Shown here piece by piece: positions 36,449-44,218 of a stretch of DNA of 51,641 bases. Each line of letters starts with the position of its first letter. The first letter of the stretch is position 1. The stretch is taken from NCBI GenBank assembly GCA_019694345.1, contig JAIBCA010000085.1, positions 1 through 51,641 on the forward strand, in the 5' to 3' direction. The notes beneath the pieces are model-generated. The model did not search any database. It was not told the origin of the DNA and was given only the letters and a program-made list of their open reading frames with translations. Both the position numbers and the translations under genes were made by a program. This DNA is from Pyrinomonadaceae bacterium. GTDB lineage: Bacteria; Acidobacteriota; Blastocatellia; Pyrinomonadales; Pyrinomonadaceae.

Positions 36449-37435
36449 ATGGTAAAATTCGCGAACGATCTGCCGACCATCGGTATCACAATGGGTGATG
36501 CGGCGGGGATTGGACCTGAGATCGTCCTCAAATCGCTCGCCGCTGGATATTCGGCGGATATTAATTCGATCATTATTGGCGACGGAGACCACTTGCGTTC
36601 CGTTGCCTTTAAGCTGGGTGTTCAAGACGTTCTCGAACGAGAGAATATCGCAATTGATGATCTCGCCAATCTGTCTCGGGCATTTGAGCCTGGAACCGAT
36701 TGTGCTGTCACCGGGCGGGCATCAGCCGAATACATCGAAAGAGCCGTGCAGCTATGGAGGGATGGCCGGATCGATGCGGTCGCGACTGCGCCGATAAGCA
36801 AAAAGGCGATAGCACTCGGCGGATACGATTTCCCCGGTCACACGGAATTCCTCGCTAAGCTTACCAATACTCGAAGGTTCGCGATGAGTTTTTTCGCGGG
36901 TAAGCTGCGAGTCGTGCTTTTGTCAACACATTTGCCCCTCGTTCAGGCGATCGAACTTGTTAAAAAGGACCGATTGGCTGAATTGATAATGTTCTCGCAT
37001 GAGCAATTGTCTCGTTTGCTGAAGCGCGTGCCAAAGATTGCGGTCGCCGGTTTGAATCCACATGCTTCTGAGGGCGGGCTCTTCGGAACCGAGGAGACGA
37101 CGGAAATAGCTCCTGCGATCGAAAGTTGCCGGACGAAGGGGGTGGACGTTTCAGGACCGTATTCCCCGGATACGGTTTTTCTGCGATGTTCCAACGGGGA
37201 ATTTGATGCCGTGATCGCCCTATACCACGATCAGGCGACGATACCGGTCAAATCGATGTCGTTCAATTCGGGCGTCAATGTCACGCTCGGACTACCGTTG
37301 ATCAGGACATCGGTCGATCATGGAACGGCGTTTGAGATCGCCGGCAAAGGTATTGCCGAATATTCAAGTATGTCGGCCGCCATCGACCTGGCAGCCAAGT
37401 TGGTTTCCGGTTCGTGGCTGCCGGCATCCATTTGA
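36449..37435 (+). CDS. pdxA: 4-hydroxythreonine-4-phosphate dehydrogenase
   Basis: NAD-dependent enzyme of the DXP-dependent pyridoxal phosphate pathway. From the ATG at 36449 it has 328 residues. Landmarks: IGITMGDAAGIGPEIVLKSL, the metal histidine in GHTEFLA, AGLNPHASEGGLFG and LYHDQATIPVKSM. It is 14 nt after the ftsZ stop, so it is co-transcribed with the division genes, an uncommon place for it. No other PLP synthesis gene is in the window. Confidence 0.95.
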   Translation: MVKFANDLPTIGITMGDAAGIGPEIVLKSLAAGYSADINSIIIGDGDHLRSVAFKLGVQDVLERENIAIDDLANLSRAFEPGTDCAVTGRASAEYIERAVQLWRDGRIDAVATAPISKKAIALGGYDFPGHTEFLAKLTNTRRFAMSFFAGKLRVVLLSTHLPLVQAIELVKKDRLAELIMFSHEQLSRLLKRVPKIAVAGLNPHASEGGLFGTEETTEIAPAIESCRTKGVDVSGPYSPDTVFLRCSNGEFDAVIALYHDQATIPVKSMSFNSGVNVTLGLPLIRTSVDHGTAFEIAGKGIAEYSSMSAAIDLAAKLVSGSWLPASI

Positions 37436-37453
37436 TAAAATATTCCCACAACA

Positions 37454-38812
37454 ATGGAGATCATTAATACTTCAGAACGCAAAAAGATACTGCTTGCAGA
37501 CGATTCAGCGACTATCCGCAAAGTGATCGAACTTACCTTTGCCGACGAGGGCATCGATGTTCATTCGGTAGCGGACGGCGATGCGGCGATGAAGAAATTT
37601 GTCGAGATCGAACCTGATCTGGTCCTTGCCGACGTAAACATGCCCGGAATGAGTGGCTATCAGATCTGCGAAATGATCAAGCAGGACGAAACGACTAGCA
37701 ATATACCCGTGATCTTGCTGACCGGTTCATTTGAGCCGTTCGATGTGGGCGAAGCATCTCGGGTAGGATGCAATTCGTATTTCACCAAGCCGTTTACATC
37801 GATCCGAGAGCTTGTGCTTCGGGTTAAGGAATACTTGGAACTTGGGGCTTTCGACAATGCATGGCCCGAGTCGGTCGATATTGATGACCTCTATCACCGG
37901 AGCCTCGTCGATGGTGTTACCCCTGACGACGACGCGGTTGCGGAAGTACTTACCGTCGACACCGATGAAGTGGCAACGCAGGAGGACGAGCCGGATAGCG
38001 ATGAGTTGGTCAAGTTGCATAAGCAGCTTTTAGATTTTGATCCGGATGATGTGCGGACGATCAAGGGATCAGCCGAATTCGGACAAATCGTCGAACCGGA
38101 AACCGCAAGTTCAGAGGCTATCGAAATCCCTCAAATGCCGGACGGAGAGTGGACCGACCCCGCTGAAAGCGAGACTGAATTGGTTGATGAAGCGGAGATC
38201 CACCAAACTGTACCTCAATCGTTGATCCACGATACCGATCCGCTAGCCATGTCCGAGATCGAACTCACCGGGGACGATTCGCAGAGTGATGGCGAAATGG
38301 ATCCATCTACCGAGGTGCCGTCTGCGGCGATCGATCTAGGTGACACCGGAATGGACGACGAAATGATCGATACGGTGCAAGTCGGAATGGCGGATGAACC
38401 GAGACCGGACGCTGACGTCCCAGTGGCACCACTTGATCGCAATGTTTCACACTTGTCGCTAATTGACCCGTTCGAAACACCGGCGGATGAATTTGAAGGC
38501 GCTCAGACCGCTGTCGCGGACGGATTAGAAACCACTGACGAACGATCCGATGAGATCGCGCCGGTTTTTCCTGCGGGGGCAACAGCCGTAAGATTCGCTA
38601 TTGAGGAAGACACCAATGATTTGACTTCACCCGTGGCGAACGGATCGGGAATGTCCGAGTCGGAGATATCCGATGCTTTGATCGAGAAGATCGCCGATCG
38701 TGTTATTGCAAAACTCTCTGATTCGGTTGTTCGTGAAGTTGCTCTCGATGCTGTTCCGAAGATCGCTGAAAAGCTGATCCGGGAGGCGCTAGAGGGAAAT
38801 CAGCGTAAATAG
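37454..38812 (+). CDS. receiver-domain protein with long acidic linker
   Basis: A 452-residue protein. Residues 8-128 form a CheY-like receiver: acidic pair Asp16-Asp17, phosphoacceptor Asp60 (VLADVNMPG), Thr90 and Lys112 (TKPF). A ~260-residue acidic, probably disordered linker rich in Asp/Glu/Ser/Thr follows (to about 395). The last ~50 residues are amphipathic helices (ISDALIEKIADRVIAKL, EVALDAVPKIAEKLIREAL). There is no DNA-binding domain, so the output is probably protein-protein. It is 18 nt downstream of pdxA at the end of the dcw operon, and a terminator follows. A role in motility, polarity or division control is only suggested by position. Confidence 0.85.
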   Translation: MEIINTSERKKILLADDSATIRKVIELTFADEGIDVHSVADGDAAMKKFVEIEPDLVLADVNMPGMSGYQICEMIKQDETTSNIPVILLTGSFEPFDVGEASRVGCNSYFTKPFTSIRELVLRVKEYLELGAFDNAWPESVDIDDLYHRSLVDGVTPDDDAVAEVLTVDTDEVATQEDEPDSDELVKLHKQLLDFDPDDVRTIKGSAEFGQIVEPETASSEAIEIPQMPDGEWTDPAESETELVDEAEIHQTVPQSLIHDTDPLAMSEIELTGDDSQSDGEMDPSTEVPSAAIDLGDTGMDDEMIDTVQVGMADEPRPDADVPVAPLDRNVSHLSLIDPFETPADEFEGAQTAVADGLETTDERSDEIAPVFPAGATAVRFAIEEDTNDLTSPVANGSGMSESEISDALIEKIADRVIAKLSDSVVREVALDAVPKIAEKLIREALEGNQRK

Positions 38813-38843
38813 TCATCTGCCGGACCCGTGAAAATACAGTGCG

Positions 38844-38883
38844 GCGGTCAGTTTTCTCGATTCGATGAAAACTGACCGCTTTT
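38844..38883 (+). terminator. strong intrinsic terminator ending the division operon
   Basis: A perfect 13-bp stem (GCGGTCAGTTTTC / GAAAACTGACCGC, 38844-38856 with 38867-38879) followed by TTTT. It separates the receiver-domain gene from valS. Confidence 0.9.
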
Positions 38884-38917
38884 GGTTTAGAATATAGTTT
38901 TTACCGGAAATTCAAAT

Positions 38918-41593
38918 ATGGAACTCGCAAAGGCCTATGATCCGAGATCGGCCGAAGAAAGTCATTATAAACGTTGGGAAGAAAGCGGATTTTTTGCACC
39001 TGAGATCAATCAAGATCCAGATGCGGTCAGGTATTCGATCGTCATTCCGCCGCCGAACGTCACCGGCAGCTTACATATGGGCCATGCCCTGCAGCACACG
39101 ATCATGGATGTCTTGACGCGTTGGAAGCGTATGCAGGGCTTTCGCACGCTTTGGCTGCCCGGCACGGATCACGCCGGTATTTCGGTACAGCGAAAGGTGG
39201 TCGAGCAACTCAGAAAGGACGAGAACAAGTCGCCGCTAGACATCGGACGCGAAGAGTTTTTGCAGCGTTGCTGGGCCTGGAAGGAACAGTACGGCAACAC
39301 GATCACCGAGCAGATGCGGCGAGAGGGTGCGTCGGTCGATTGGTCGCGGCACCGTTTCACAATGGACGAGAGCCTTTCGCTAGCCGTTCGAAACGTTTTC
39401 TGCACGCTGTACGAAGAAGGGTGGATATATCGTGGGTTGCGGATCGTGAACTGGTGTCCCAAGGACAAGACAGTTCTCTCCGACCTCGAGGTCAAGGAAG
39501 AAACTCGAAAGGACGGCAAGCTCACGTACCTGAAGTATCCTATCGTCGGTATGGATCGTACCTTGACGGTCGCGACCACGCGGCCCGAAACGATGCTCGG
39601 TGATACGGCTGTCGCGGTCAACCCCTCAGACGAACGGTACAAGGACCTTGTCGGCAAGACGGTCGCTCTGCCGCTGACTGATCGCGAGATACCGATCGTC
39701 GCCGACGAGTACGTCGAGGCCGGATTCGGTACCGGGGCCGTCAAGGTCACGCCCGCACACGATCCGAACGATTACCTGATAGGCGAGCGGCATGGCCTGG
39801 AGCAGCTGTTGATCATGAACGACGACGGCACGATGAATGCGGCAGCGGGAGCCGAATTTGACGGCATGGACCGGTTTGCCGCCAGAGAAAAGGTGGTTGC
39901 CATGTTCGACGAGCTCGGACTGCTGGAAAAGGTAGAGGATTATGAGATCACGCTGCCTATTTGCGAGCGGTGCAAGACTATCGTCGAACCGATATTGTCC
40001 GAACAGTGGTTCGTTAAGATGGACGAGATGCGCGACCTCGCGCTCGAGTTGATGCGGACCGAAGGCTCGCCGCACTTCTCTCCGCAAGTGCCGCACGAAA
40101 AGGTCTACACCGCCTGGCTCGAAAACCTAAAAGACTGGACGATATCGCGTCAGTTGTGGTGGGGGCATCAGATACCGGCGTGGTACGACGATGACGGCGG
40201 CGTTTATGTAGCCCGGTCGGCGGAAGAGGCCCGTGAGAAGGCCGGCGGCAGGGAACTGCGTCAGGACAGCGACGTTCTGGATACGTGGTTTTCTTCGGGG
40301 TTGTGGGCATTTTCGACCTTTGGCTGGAATGGCAGCGTGACCAAAACCGACGACCTTACCAATTTCCTCCCGACGGACGTTCTCGTCACGGGCCGCGACA
40401 TCATTTTCCTGTGGGTTTCGCGGATGATGATGCTGACCAAAAAGTTTGTCGGCGAGACGGCTTTCAGAGACTGCGTTATTACCGGCACCGTACTCGGCAA
40501 GGATGGCAAGCCGATGTCAAAATCGCGTAATAACGGCGTCGATCCGATCGAGATGTTCGATAAGTTCGGGGTTGATGCGACACGTATCTATCTGGCGAGC
40601 ATCGCGACCGGTGCTGATATCAAATGGAACGACGTCGGCGTCGAGACATACCGCAACTTTGCCAACAAGATATGGAACGCGACGCGATTCACGCTTTTGA
40701 ATCAGAACGCCGCCGCCGCCGCCGGCGGTGACGTTGCTTCTCAAAGCCTTGCCGACCGTTGGATCATCTCGCGGCTCAATCGTACGGCCATCGAGCTCAA
40801 CAAGGCGCTCGATAGATACGAATTTCATGCGGCCGTGTCCTTGCTCTACCATTTTTTCTGGGATGATTTCTGTGATTGGTACATCGAGCTTTGCAAGGAC
40901 GAGATAAATGCCGGCGATGCCGAAGCAACTGAGCGCATTCTCGCGATCCTCGAGACGGCCCTCAGGATGCTGCATCCGTTCATGCCGTATCTGACGGAGG
41001 AATTGTGGCAGAAATTGCCCGGAACCTCGTCCGCGATGCACAACCCAGCGTACCGCAACGCCGACCGATCGGTAATGCTCGCTGATTTTCCGCTCGGCGA
41101 CGCCAAACTCATCGACGAACAGGCCGAGAACGAGATGTCGGCCGTCATCGACGTCATCAAACGCGTGCGTAACATCCGCACCGAGATGCAGATCTCACCG
41201 TCGATCAAATTTGACGTGCACATCGCGGCGGACGACGCTTTTCAGCGGGTATTCCGCGACAACGAGGCGCAGATACTAAAGCTTGCGCGTGCCGAGCAAC
41301 TGGTCATTGCCGCAATACTCGATGTTCCGAAAGCGTCTGCCAGAGCCGTCACGAATGACGCGGCGGTCGCCGTTCCTCTGATCGGCCTGATCGATTTTGA
41401 CAAGGAACGCGCACGCCTGGCCAACGCCATCGCCAAACTTGCCGAAGAGAAGTCGCGCCTCGACGCCCAACTCTCGAACGCAAACTTTGTCGAACGCGCA
41501 CCGGCCGAAAAGGTCGATGCTCTACGCACGCGGCAGGCCGAGCTTACCTCACAGATCGAAACGCTGAATAACAACCTCGAAGCACTCAACTAA
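38918..41593 (+). CDS. valS: valyl-tRNA synthetase
   Basis: Charges tRNA-Val; class Ia synthetase, 891 residues. The nucleotide-binding HIGH motif is HMGH at 53-56 (PPPNVTGSLHMGHAL). The editing (CP1) domain includes TTRPETMLGDTAVAVNP. The KMSKS loop is GKPMSKSRNNG, with Pro532 in place of the first Lys of KMSKS (Lys-Pro-Met-Ser-Lys-Ser, residues 531-536). WWGHQIPAWY and DVLDTWFSSGLW identify ValRS. The C-terminal ~65 residues form the tRNA-contacting coiled coil (FDKERARLANAIAKLAEEK). It is flanked by terminators on both sides, so it is a single-gene unit. Confidence 0.97.
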   Translation: MELAKAYDPRSAEESHYKRWEESGFFAPEINQDPDAVRYSIVIPPPNVTGSLHMGHALQHTIMDVLTRWKRMQGFRTLWLPGTDHAGISVQRKVVEQLRKDENKSPLDIGREEFLQRCWAWKEQYGNTITEQMRREGASVDWSRHRFTMDESLSLAVRNVFCTLYEEGWIYRGLRIVNWCPKDKTVLSDLEVKEETRKDGKLTYLKYPIVGMDRTLTVATTRPETMLGDTAVAVNPSDERYKDLVGKTVALPLTDREIPIVADEYVEAGFGTGAVKVTPAHDPNDYLIGERHGLEQLLIMNDDGTMNAAAGAEFDGMDRFAAREKVVAMFDELGLLEKVEDYEITLPICERCKTIVEPILSEQWFVKMDEMRDLALELMRTEGSPHFSPQVPHEKVYTAWLENLKDWTISRQLWWGHQIPAWYDDDGGVYVARSAEEAREKAGGRELRQDSDVLDTWFSSGLWAFSTFGWNGSVTKTDDLTNFLPTDVLVTGRDIIFLWVSRMMMLTKKFVGETAFRDCVITGTVLGKDGKPMSKSRNNGVDPIEMFDKFGVDATRIYLASIATGADIKWNDVGVETYRNFANKIWNATRFTLLNQNAAAAAGGDVASQSLADRWIISRLNRTAIELNKALDRYEFHAAVSLLYHFFWDDFCDWYIELCKDEINAGDAEATERILAILETALRMLHPFMPYLTEELWQKLPGTSSAMHNPAYRNADRSVMLADFPLGDAKLIDEQAENEMSAVIDVIKRVRNIRTEMQISPSIKFDVHIAADDAFQRVFRDNEAQILKLARAEQLVIAAILDVPKASARAVTNDAAVAVPLIGLIDFDKERARLANAIAKLAEEKSRLDAQLSNANFVERAPAEKVDALRTRQAELTSQIETLNNNLEALN

Positions 41594-41601
41594 ACGCGAA
41601 A

Positions 41602-41626
41602 GGCCCGCTCTGTGCGGGCCCTTTTT
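41602..41626 (+). terminator. intrinsic terminator after valS
   Basis: GGCCCGC (41602-41608) and GCGGGCC (41614-41620) with loop TCTGT, followed by CTTTTT. Only 8 nt after the stop. Confidence 0.93.
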
Positions 41627-41671
41627 GCAGTCTGCGAGCGGTCGCTGTTACGAGATACCGCGTGCAAATAG

Positions 41672-41707
41672 AAAAGAGCGGATCGGCAAGTGCCTTTCCG
41701 CTCTTTT
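41672..41707. terminator. bidirectional terminator between valS and the lipoprotein gene
   Basis: AAAAGAGCGGA (41672-41682) and TCCGCTCTTTT (41697-41707) form an 11-bp stem with A-run and T-run on the two sides. It would stop transcripts arriving from either direction, chiefly the lipoprotein gene on the minus strand. Confidence 0.85.
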
Positions 41708-41728
41708 GCTGTTGTGAACCGTACGGGA

Positions 41729-42196
41729 CTATTTATCGTCGTCTTTGTCGGCGTCCTTGTCATCGGTCGTGGCGGCGGGCGGCGGAGGTGCAGCACCGGC
41801 TTCGATGGTGACGGCGACGGACTTGCTGTCTTTCTTTTCGCCCTTTTCATCGAGGAAATCGGCCATGACGGTGTACTTGCCGGCCGGAGCGCCCATCGGA
41901 AGCGGAAGCGAATATGCTGCTGTTCCGCTGCCCGGCAGATCGATCTTTACTTCGCTGCCCGTAACGACCTTGCCGCTGGGGTCGGTCAACCAGATCTTGG
42001 TCGTCGTCTTGCTAATGCTGCCGGTGATGACGGCATTGGCGTAAAGCGTTTCGCCACCCTTAAAGGTGGTCGATTCGGTTTTGCCCTCTTTGTCCTTCGA
42101 GGTCTTAAAGCTGCTCATGGTTGCGGTCGAAAAGCTGCAGGCGGATGCGACGGCGATGGCGGCGATAGTCAGAAAAATAAAAAACTTGGTCTTCAC
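41729..42196 (-). CDS. small exported lipoprotein, unknown function
   Basis: 155 residues. The signal peptide KTKFFIFLTIAAIAVASAC ends in a lipobox-like ASAC (Cys20). A compact beta-rich domain of ~100 residues follows (TFKGGETLYANAVITGS, TKIWLTDPSGKVVTGSEV, GKYTVMADF), looking like a single Ig/FN3-like fold. The tail is Ala/Pro-rich then Asp/Lys-rich (TDDKDADKDDDK). The start is GTG at 42196, with AAGGAG 8 nt upstream, a strong ribosome-binding site. I do not recognise a family. Confidence 0.82.
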   Translation of the reverse strand: MKTKFFIFLTIAAIAVASACSFSTATMSSFKTSKDKEGKTESTTFKGGETLYANAVITGSISKTTTKIWLTDPSGKVVTGSEVKIDLPGSGTAAYSLPLPMGAPAGKYTVMADFLDEKGEKKDSKSVAVTIEAGAAPPPPAATTDDKDADKDDDK

Positions 42197-42300
42197 AATA
42201 GATTCTCCTTCTTAGTTGAAAAAATAGGGAAATGATCCCAAAAGATTATGGATTTTACGGAGAATAGCTTGCCGCCGACCGTATGTCAAAGTGATAGGAG

Positions 42301-42306
42301 TATAAT
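42301..42306 (+). promoter_or_regulatory. possible -10 element for nadC
   Basis: TATAAT at 42301-42306, about 60 nt ahead of the nadC ATG. No clear -35 hexamer at the right spacing, so this is weak. Confidence 0.3.
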
Positions 42307-42365
42307 GACGCTAATTTTTGCTTTGGCTTGCGAGAATTCGCCCCAAAGCAGATAATCTTTTTCAT

Positions 42366-43223
42366 ATGAATTGGCTCGAAAATGGTGAATTGATGGCGGC
42401 GATCGGAGAGTTTCTTTCCGAGGATATCGGCCGCGGCGACATTACGACCAAGGCGACCGTCCCGCCGGATACCCGCGGAATGGGTCGATTTCTGGCAAAG
42501 GAATATCTTGTGCTGTGCGGGCTGGATGTAGCCGAAGCTGTTTTCTTTCACCTTGACCCGGACAATGCCGAGATCGAGACCACATTCAATGAGGGCGACG
42601 AGGTCGAAGAGGGTACCGTCTTTGCCACGCTCAAGGGCTACGCTGACGTATTGTTGGTCGGCGAGCGTACCGCACTTAATCTGATCCAGCGACTGAGCGG
42701 CATCGCTACACTTACGCGGCAGTACGTCAAGGCGGTCGAGGGAACTGGCGCCGCGATCGTCGATACCCGCAAGACCACGCCCGGCCTGCGAATGCTCGAA
42801 AAGTATGCCGTCACGGTTGGCGGCGGCAAAAATCACCGAATGGGGCTCGATGACGGTGTTTTGATCAAGGACAACCATATCGCTCTCGCCGGCGGTATCA
42901 CCGAGGCAGTGCAGGCTGCCAAGCGAAGTGTCGGCCACCTTCACAAGATCGAGGTGGAAATTACCAATTGGGCCCAACTCCGTGAGGCGATGCTTGCCGG
43001 TGCCGAAATAGTGATGCTCGATAACCAAACCCCCGAAGAAGCAGCAAAACTTGTCGGCATGGCCCGTGACATTAATCCTTCGGTCCTGATCGAGGCCTCC
43101 GGCGGCATGGATCTCGACCGTGTTCGTTCCTATGCCGAAGCCGGTGTCGATCTGATCTCGGTCGGCCGGTTGACCCATTCGGCAAGGGCGGTGGATATTT
43201 CGTTCAAGATACAGATCGCCTGA
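42366..43223 (+). CDS. nadC: nicotinate-nucleotide pyrophosphorylase (quinolinate phosphoribosyltransferase)
   Basis: Forms nicotinate mononucleotide from quinolinate and PRPP in de novo NAD synthesis. From the ATG at 42366 it has 285 residues, the usual length; the frame open to 42318 adds a non-conserved stretch. Landmarks: EDIGRGDITT, ERTALNLIQRLSGIAT, DTRKTTPGLR (substrate arginines), KNHRMGLDDGVLIKDNHI, EVEITN, MLDN and EASGGM...GVDLISVGRLTHS. Monocistronic; it nearly abuts the convergent CPBP gene. nadA and nadB are not in the window. Confidence 0.96.
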   Translation: MNWLENGELMAAIGEFLSEDIGRGDITTKATVPPDTRGMGRFLAKEYLVLCGLDVAEAVFFHLDPDNAEIETTFNEGDEVEEGTVFATLKGYADVLLVGERTALNLIQRLSGIATLTRQYVKAVEGTGAAIVDTRKTTPGLRMLEKYAVTVGGGKNHRMGLDDGVLIKDNHIALAGGITEAVQAAKRSVGHLHKIEVEITNWAQLREAMLAGAEIVMLDNQTPEEAAKLVGMARDINPSVLIEASGGMDLDRVRSYAEAGVDLISVGRLTHSARAVDISFKIQIA

Positions 43224-43227
43224 ACGA

Positions 43228-44163
43228 TCAGGTGACGTCCGGTTTGGGCGGTTCTGTCAACGCCAGCATTTCGATGTCCGGTTTGGGAAACGGCGCGTAG
43301 TGTATTACCAGGCCTGATACGATAAGTGCGACGGTGCAAGCGATGCCGCCTTCGATCCCGTAAGTTTCGCCCGTCAGCCAGAGCGGGCCCGAGTCGATCT
43401 CCTTCATAAGCGGCATCGTGACCAGATCGTGCATTCCGCTGACCTCGATCCCAAAAACCGAACCCTGGGCGAAATTCCACATCAAATGTAATCCCCAGAC
43501 GAACCATAGGTCACGGGTCTTGAGGTACGCGACCCCGAACCAAATACCGGCGATTACCGTGTTTATGGTCGATATCGTTCCCGCGTTCGGATTTCCTGCG
43601 TGGACCGCCCCAAAAAAGACCGACGTGATCCCGATCGCGAGCGGGGCAAGGCCGGACCGGGCGAATGTTTGGAGGATATAGCCGCGGAATAATGCTTCCT
43701 CAAATGCAGATGCCGCTGCGAAAACCAAGAAAGACGAGATCAGCGATACAAATAGAGCCCGCCAGCCGCCGGAACCGTTCAGCTCAAATTTCATGCCGCC
43801 GAAGATCATCGCGATCCCAACGGCTAAGCCTAGTGTTGCAAAGCCGAGGACATTGCCGGAAATGAAATTGACGAACCAGTGCCGTGAAAATGCGGCTCCC
43901 AGTGCCTTGTAAGGCAAGTCTTCAAGCAGTTTTCCACACGCCCAACCGACAAGCAATGCTGGCACGAGCGAAATAAATCCGTTTGCGACCAGAAACAGCG
44001 AGGCCCACGATCTCATCTCAATTCCCACCGAGTTGAGTGCGGCATAGCCCACAGTGCCAGATATCAGTGCGGTCACTCTAAACGCAAATACAAAAACGAG
44101 TGCCCGCCAGCCGCTCCGCAGGCGGCCGTCCGGGCCATAAAATATCGAGGTTAAGGACTTCAA
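43228..44163 (-). CDS. CPBP-family intramembrane metalloprotease (Abi-like)
   Basis: A 311-residue multi-pass protein of the CAAX/CPBP protease family. The three catalytic blocks are in order: AFEEALFRGYIL (Glu-Glu), FFGAVHAGNPNAG (His) and LHLMWNFAQGSVFG (His...Asn). About eight helices. The open frame extends to 44433 but overlaps the histidine kinase gene. The TTG at 44163 is chosen because the familiar CPBP beginning (IFYGPDGRLRSGWRAL) follows it. It ends 5 nt from the convergent nadC stop. In bacteria these proteases act on small membrane proteins, for instance in immunity, but the substrate here is unknown. Confidence 0.87.
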   Translation of the reverse strand: MKSLTSIFYGPDGRLRSGWRALVFVFAFRVTALISGTVGYAALNSVGIEMRSWASLFLVANGFISLVPALLVGWACGKLLEDLPYKALGAAFSRHWFVNFISGNVLGFATLGLAVGIAMIFGGMKFELNGSGGWRALFVSLISSFLVFAAASAFEEALFRGYILQTFARSGLAPLAIGITSVFFGAVHAGNPNAGTISTINTVIAGIWFGVAYLKTRDLWFVWGLHLMWNFAQGSVFGIEVSGMHDLVTMPLMKEIDSGPLWLTGETYGIEGGIACTVALIVSGLVIHYAPFPKPDIEMLALTEPPKPDVT

Positions 44164-44218
44164 GCGTTTTGATGATAGCGAAATCGGACACGACGGGCAA
44201 AAGCGGGCTCGGACTTTT

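Noticed and set aside
38918..41593. Pro in the KMSKS loop of ValRS as a loss of function
   Set aside because: The loop still carries MSKS with the second lysine, and all other parts of the enzyme are intact; it is probably an ordinary variant.
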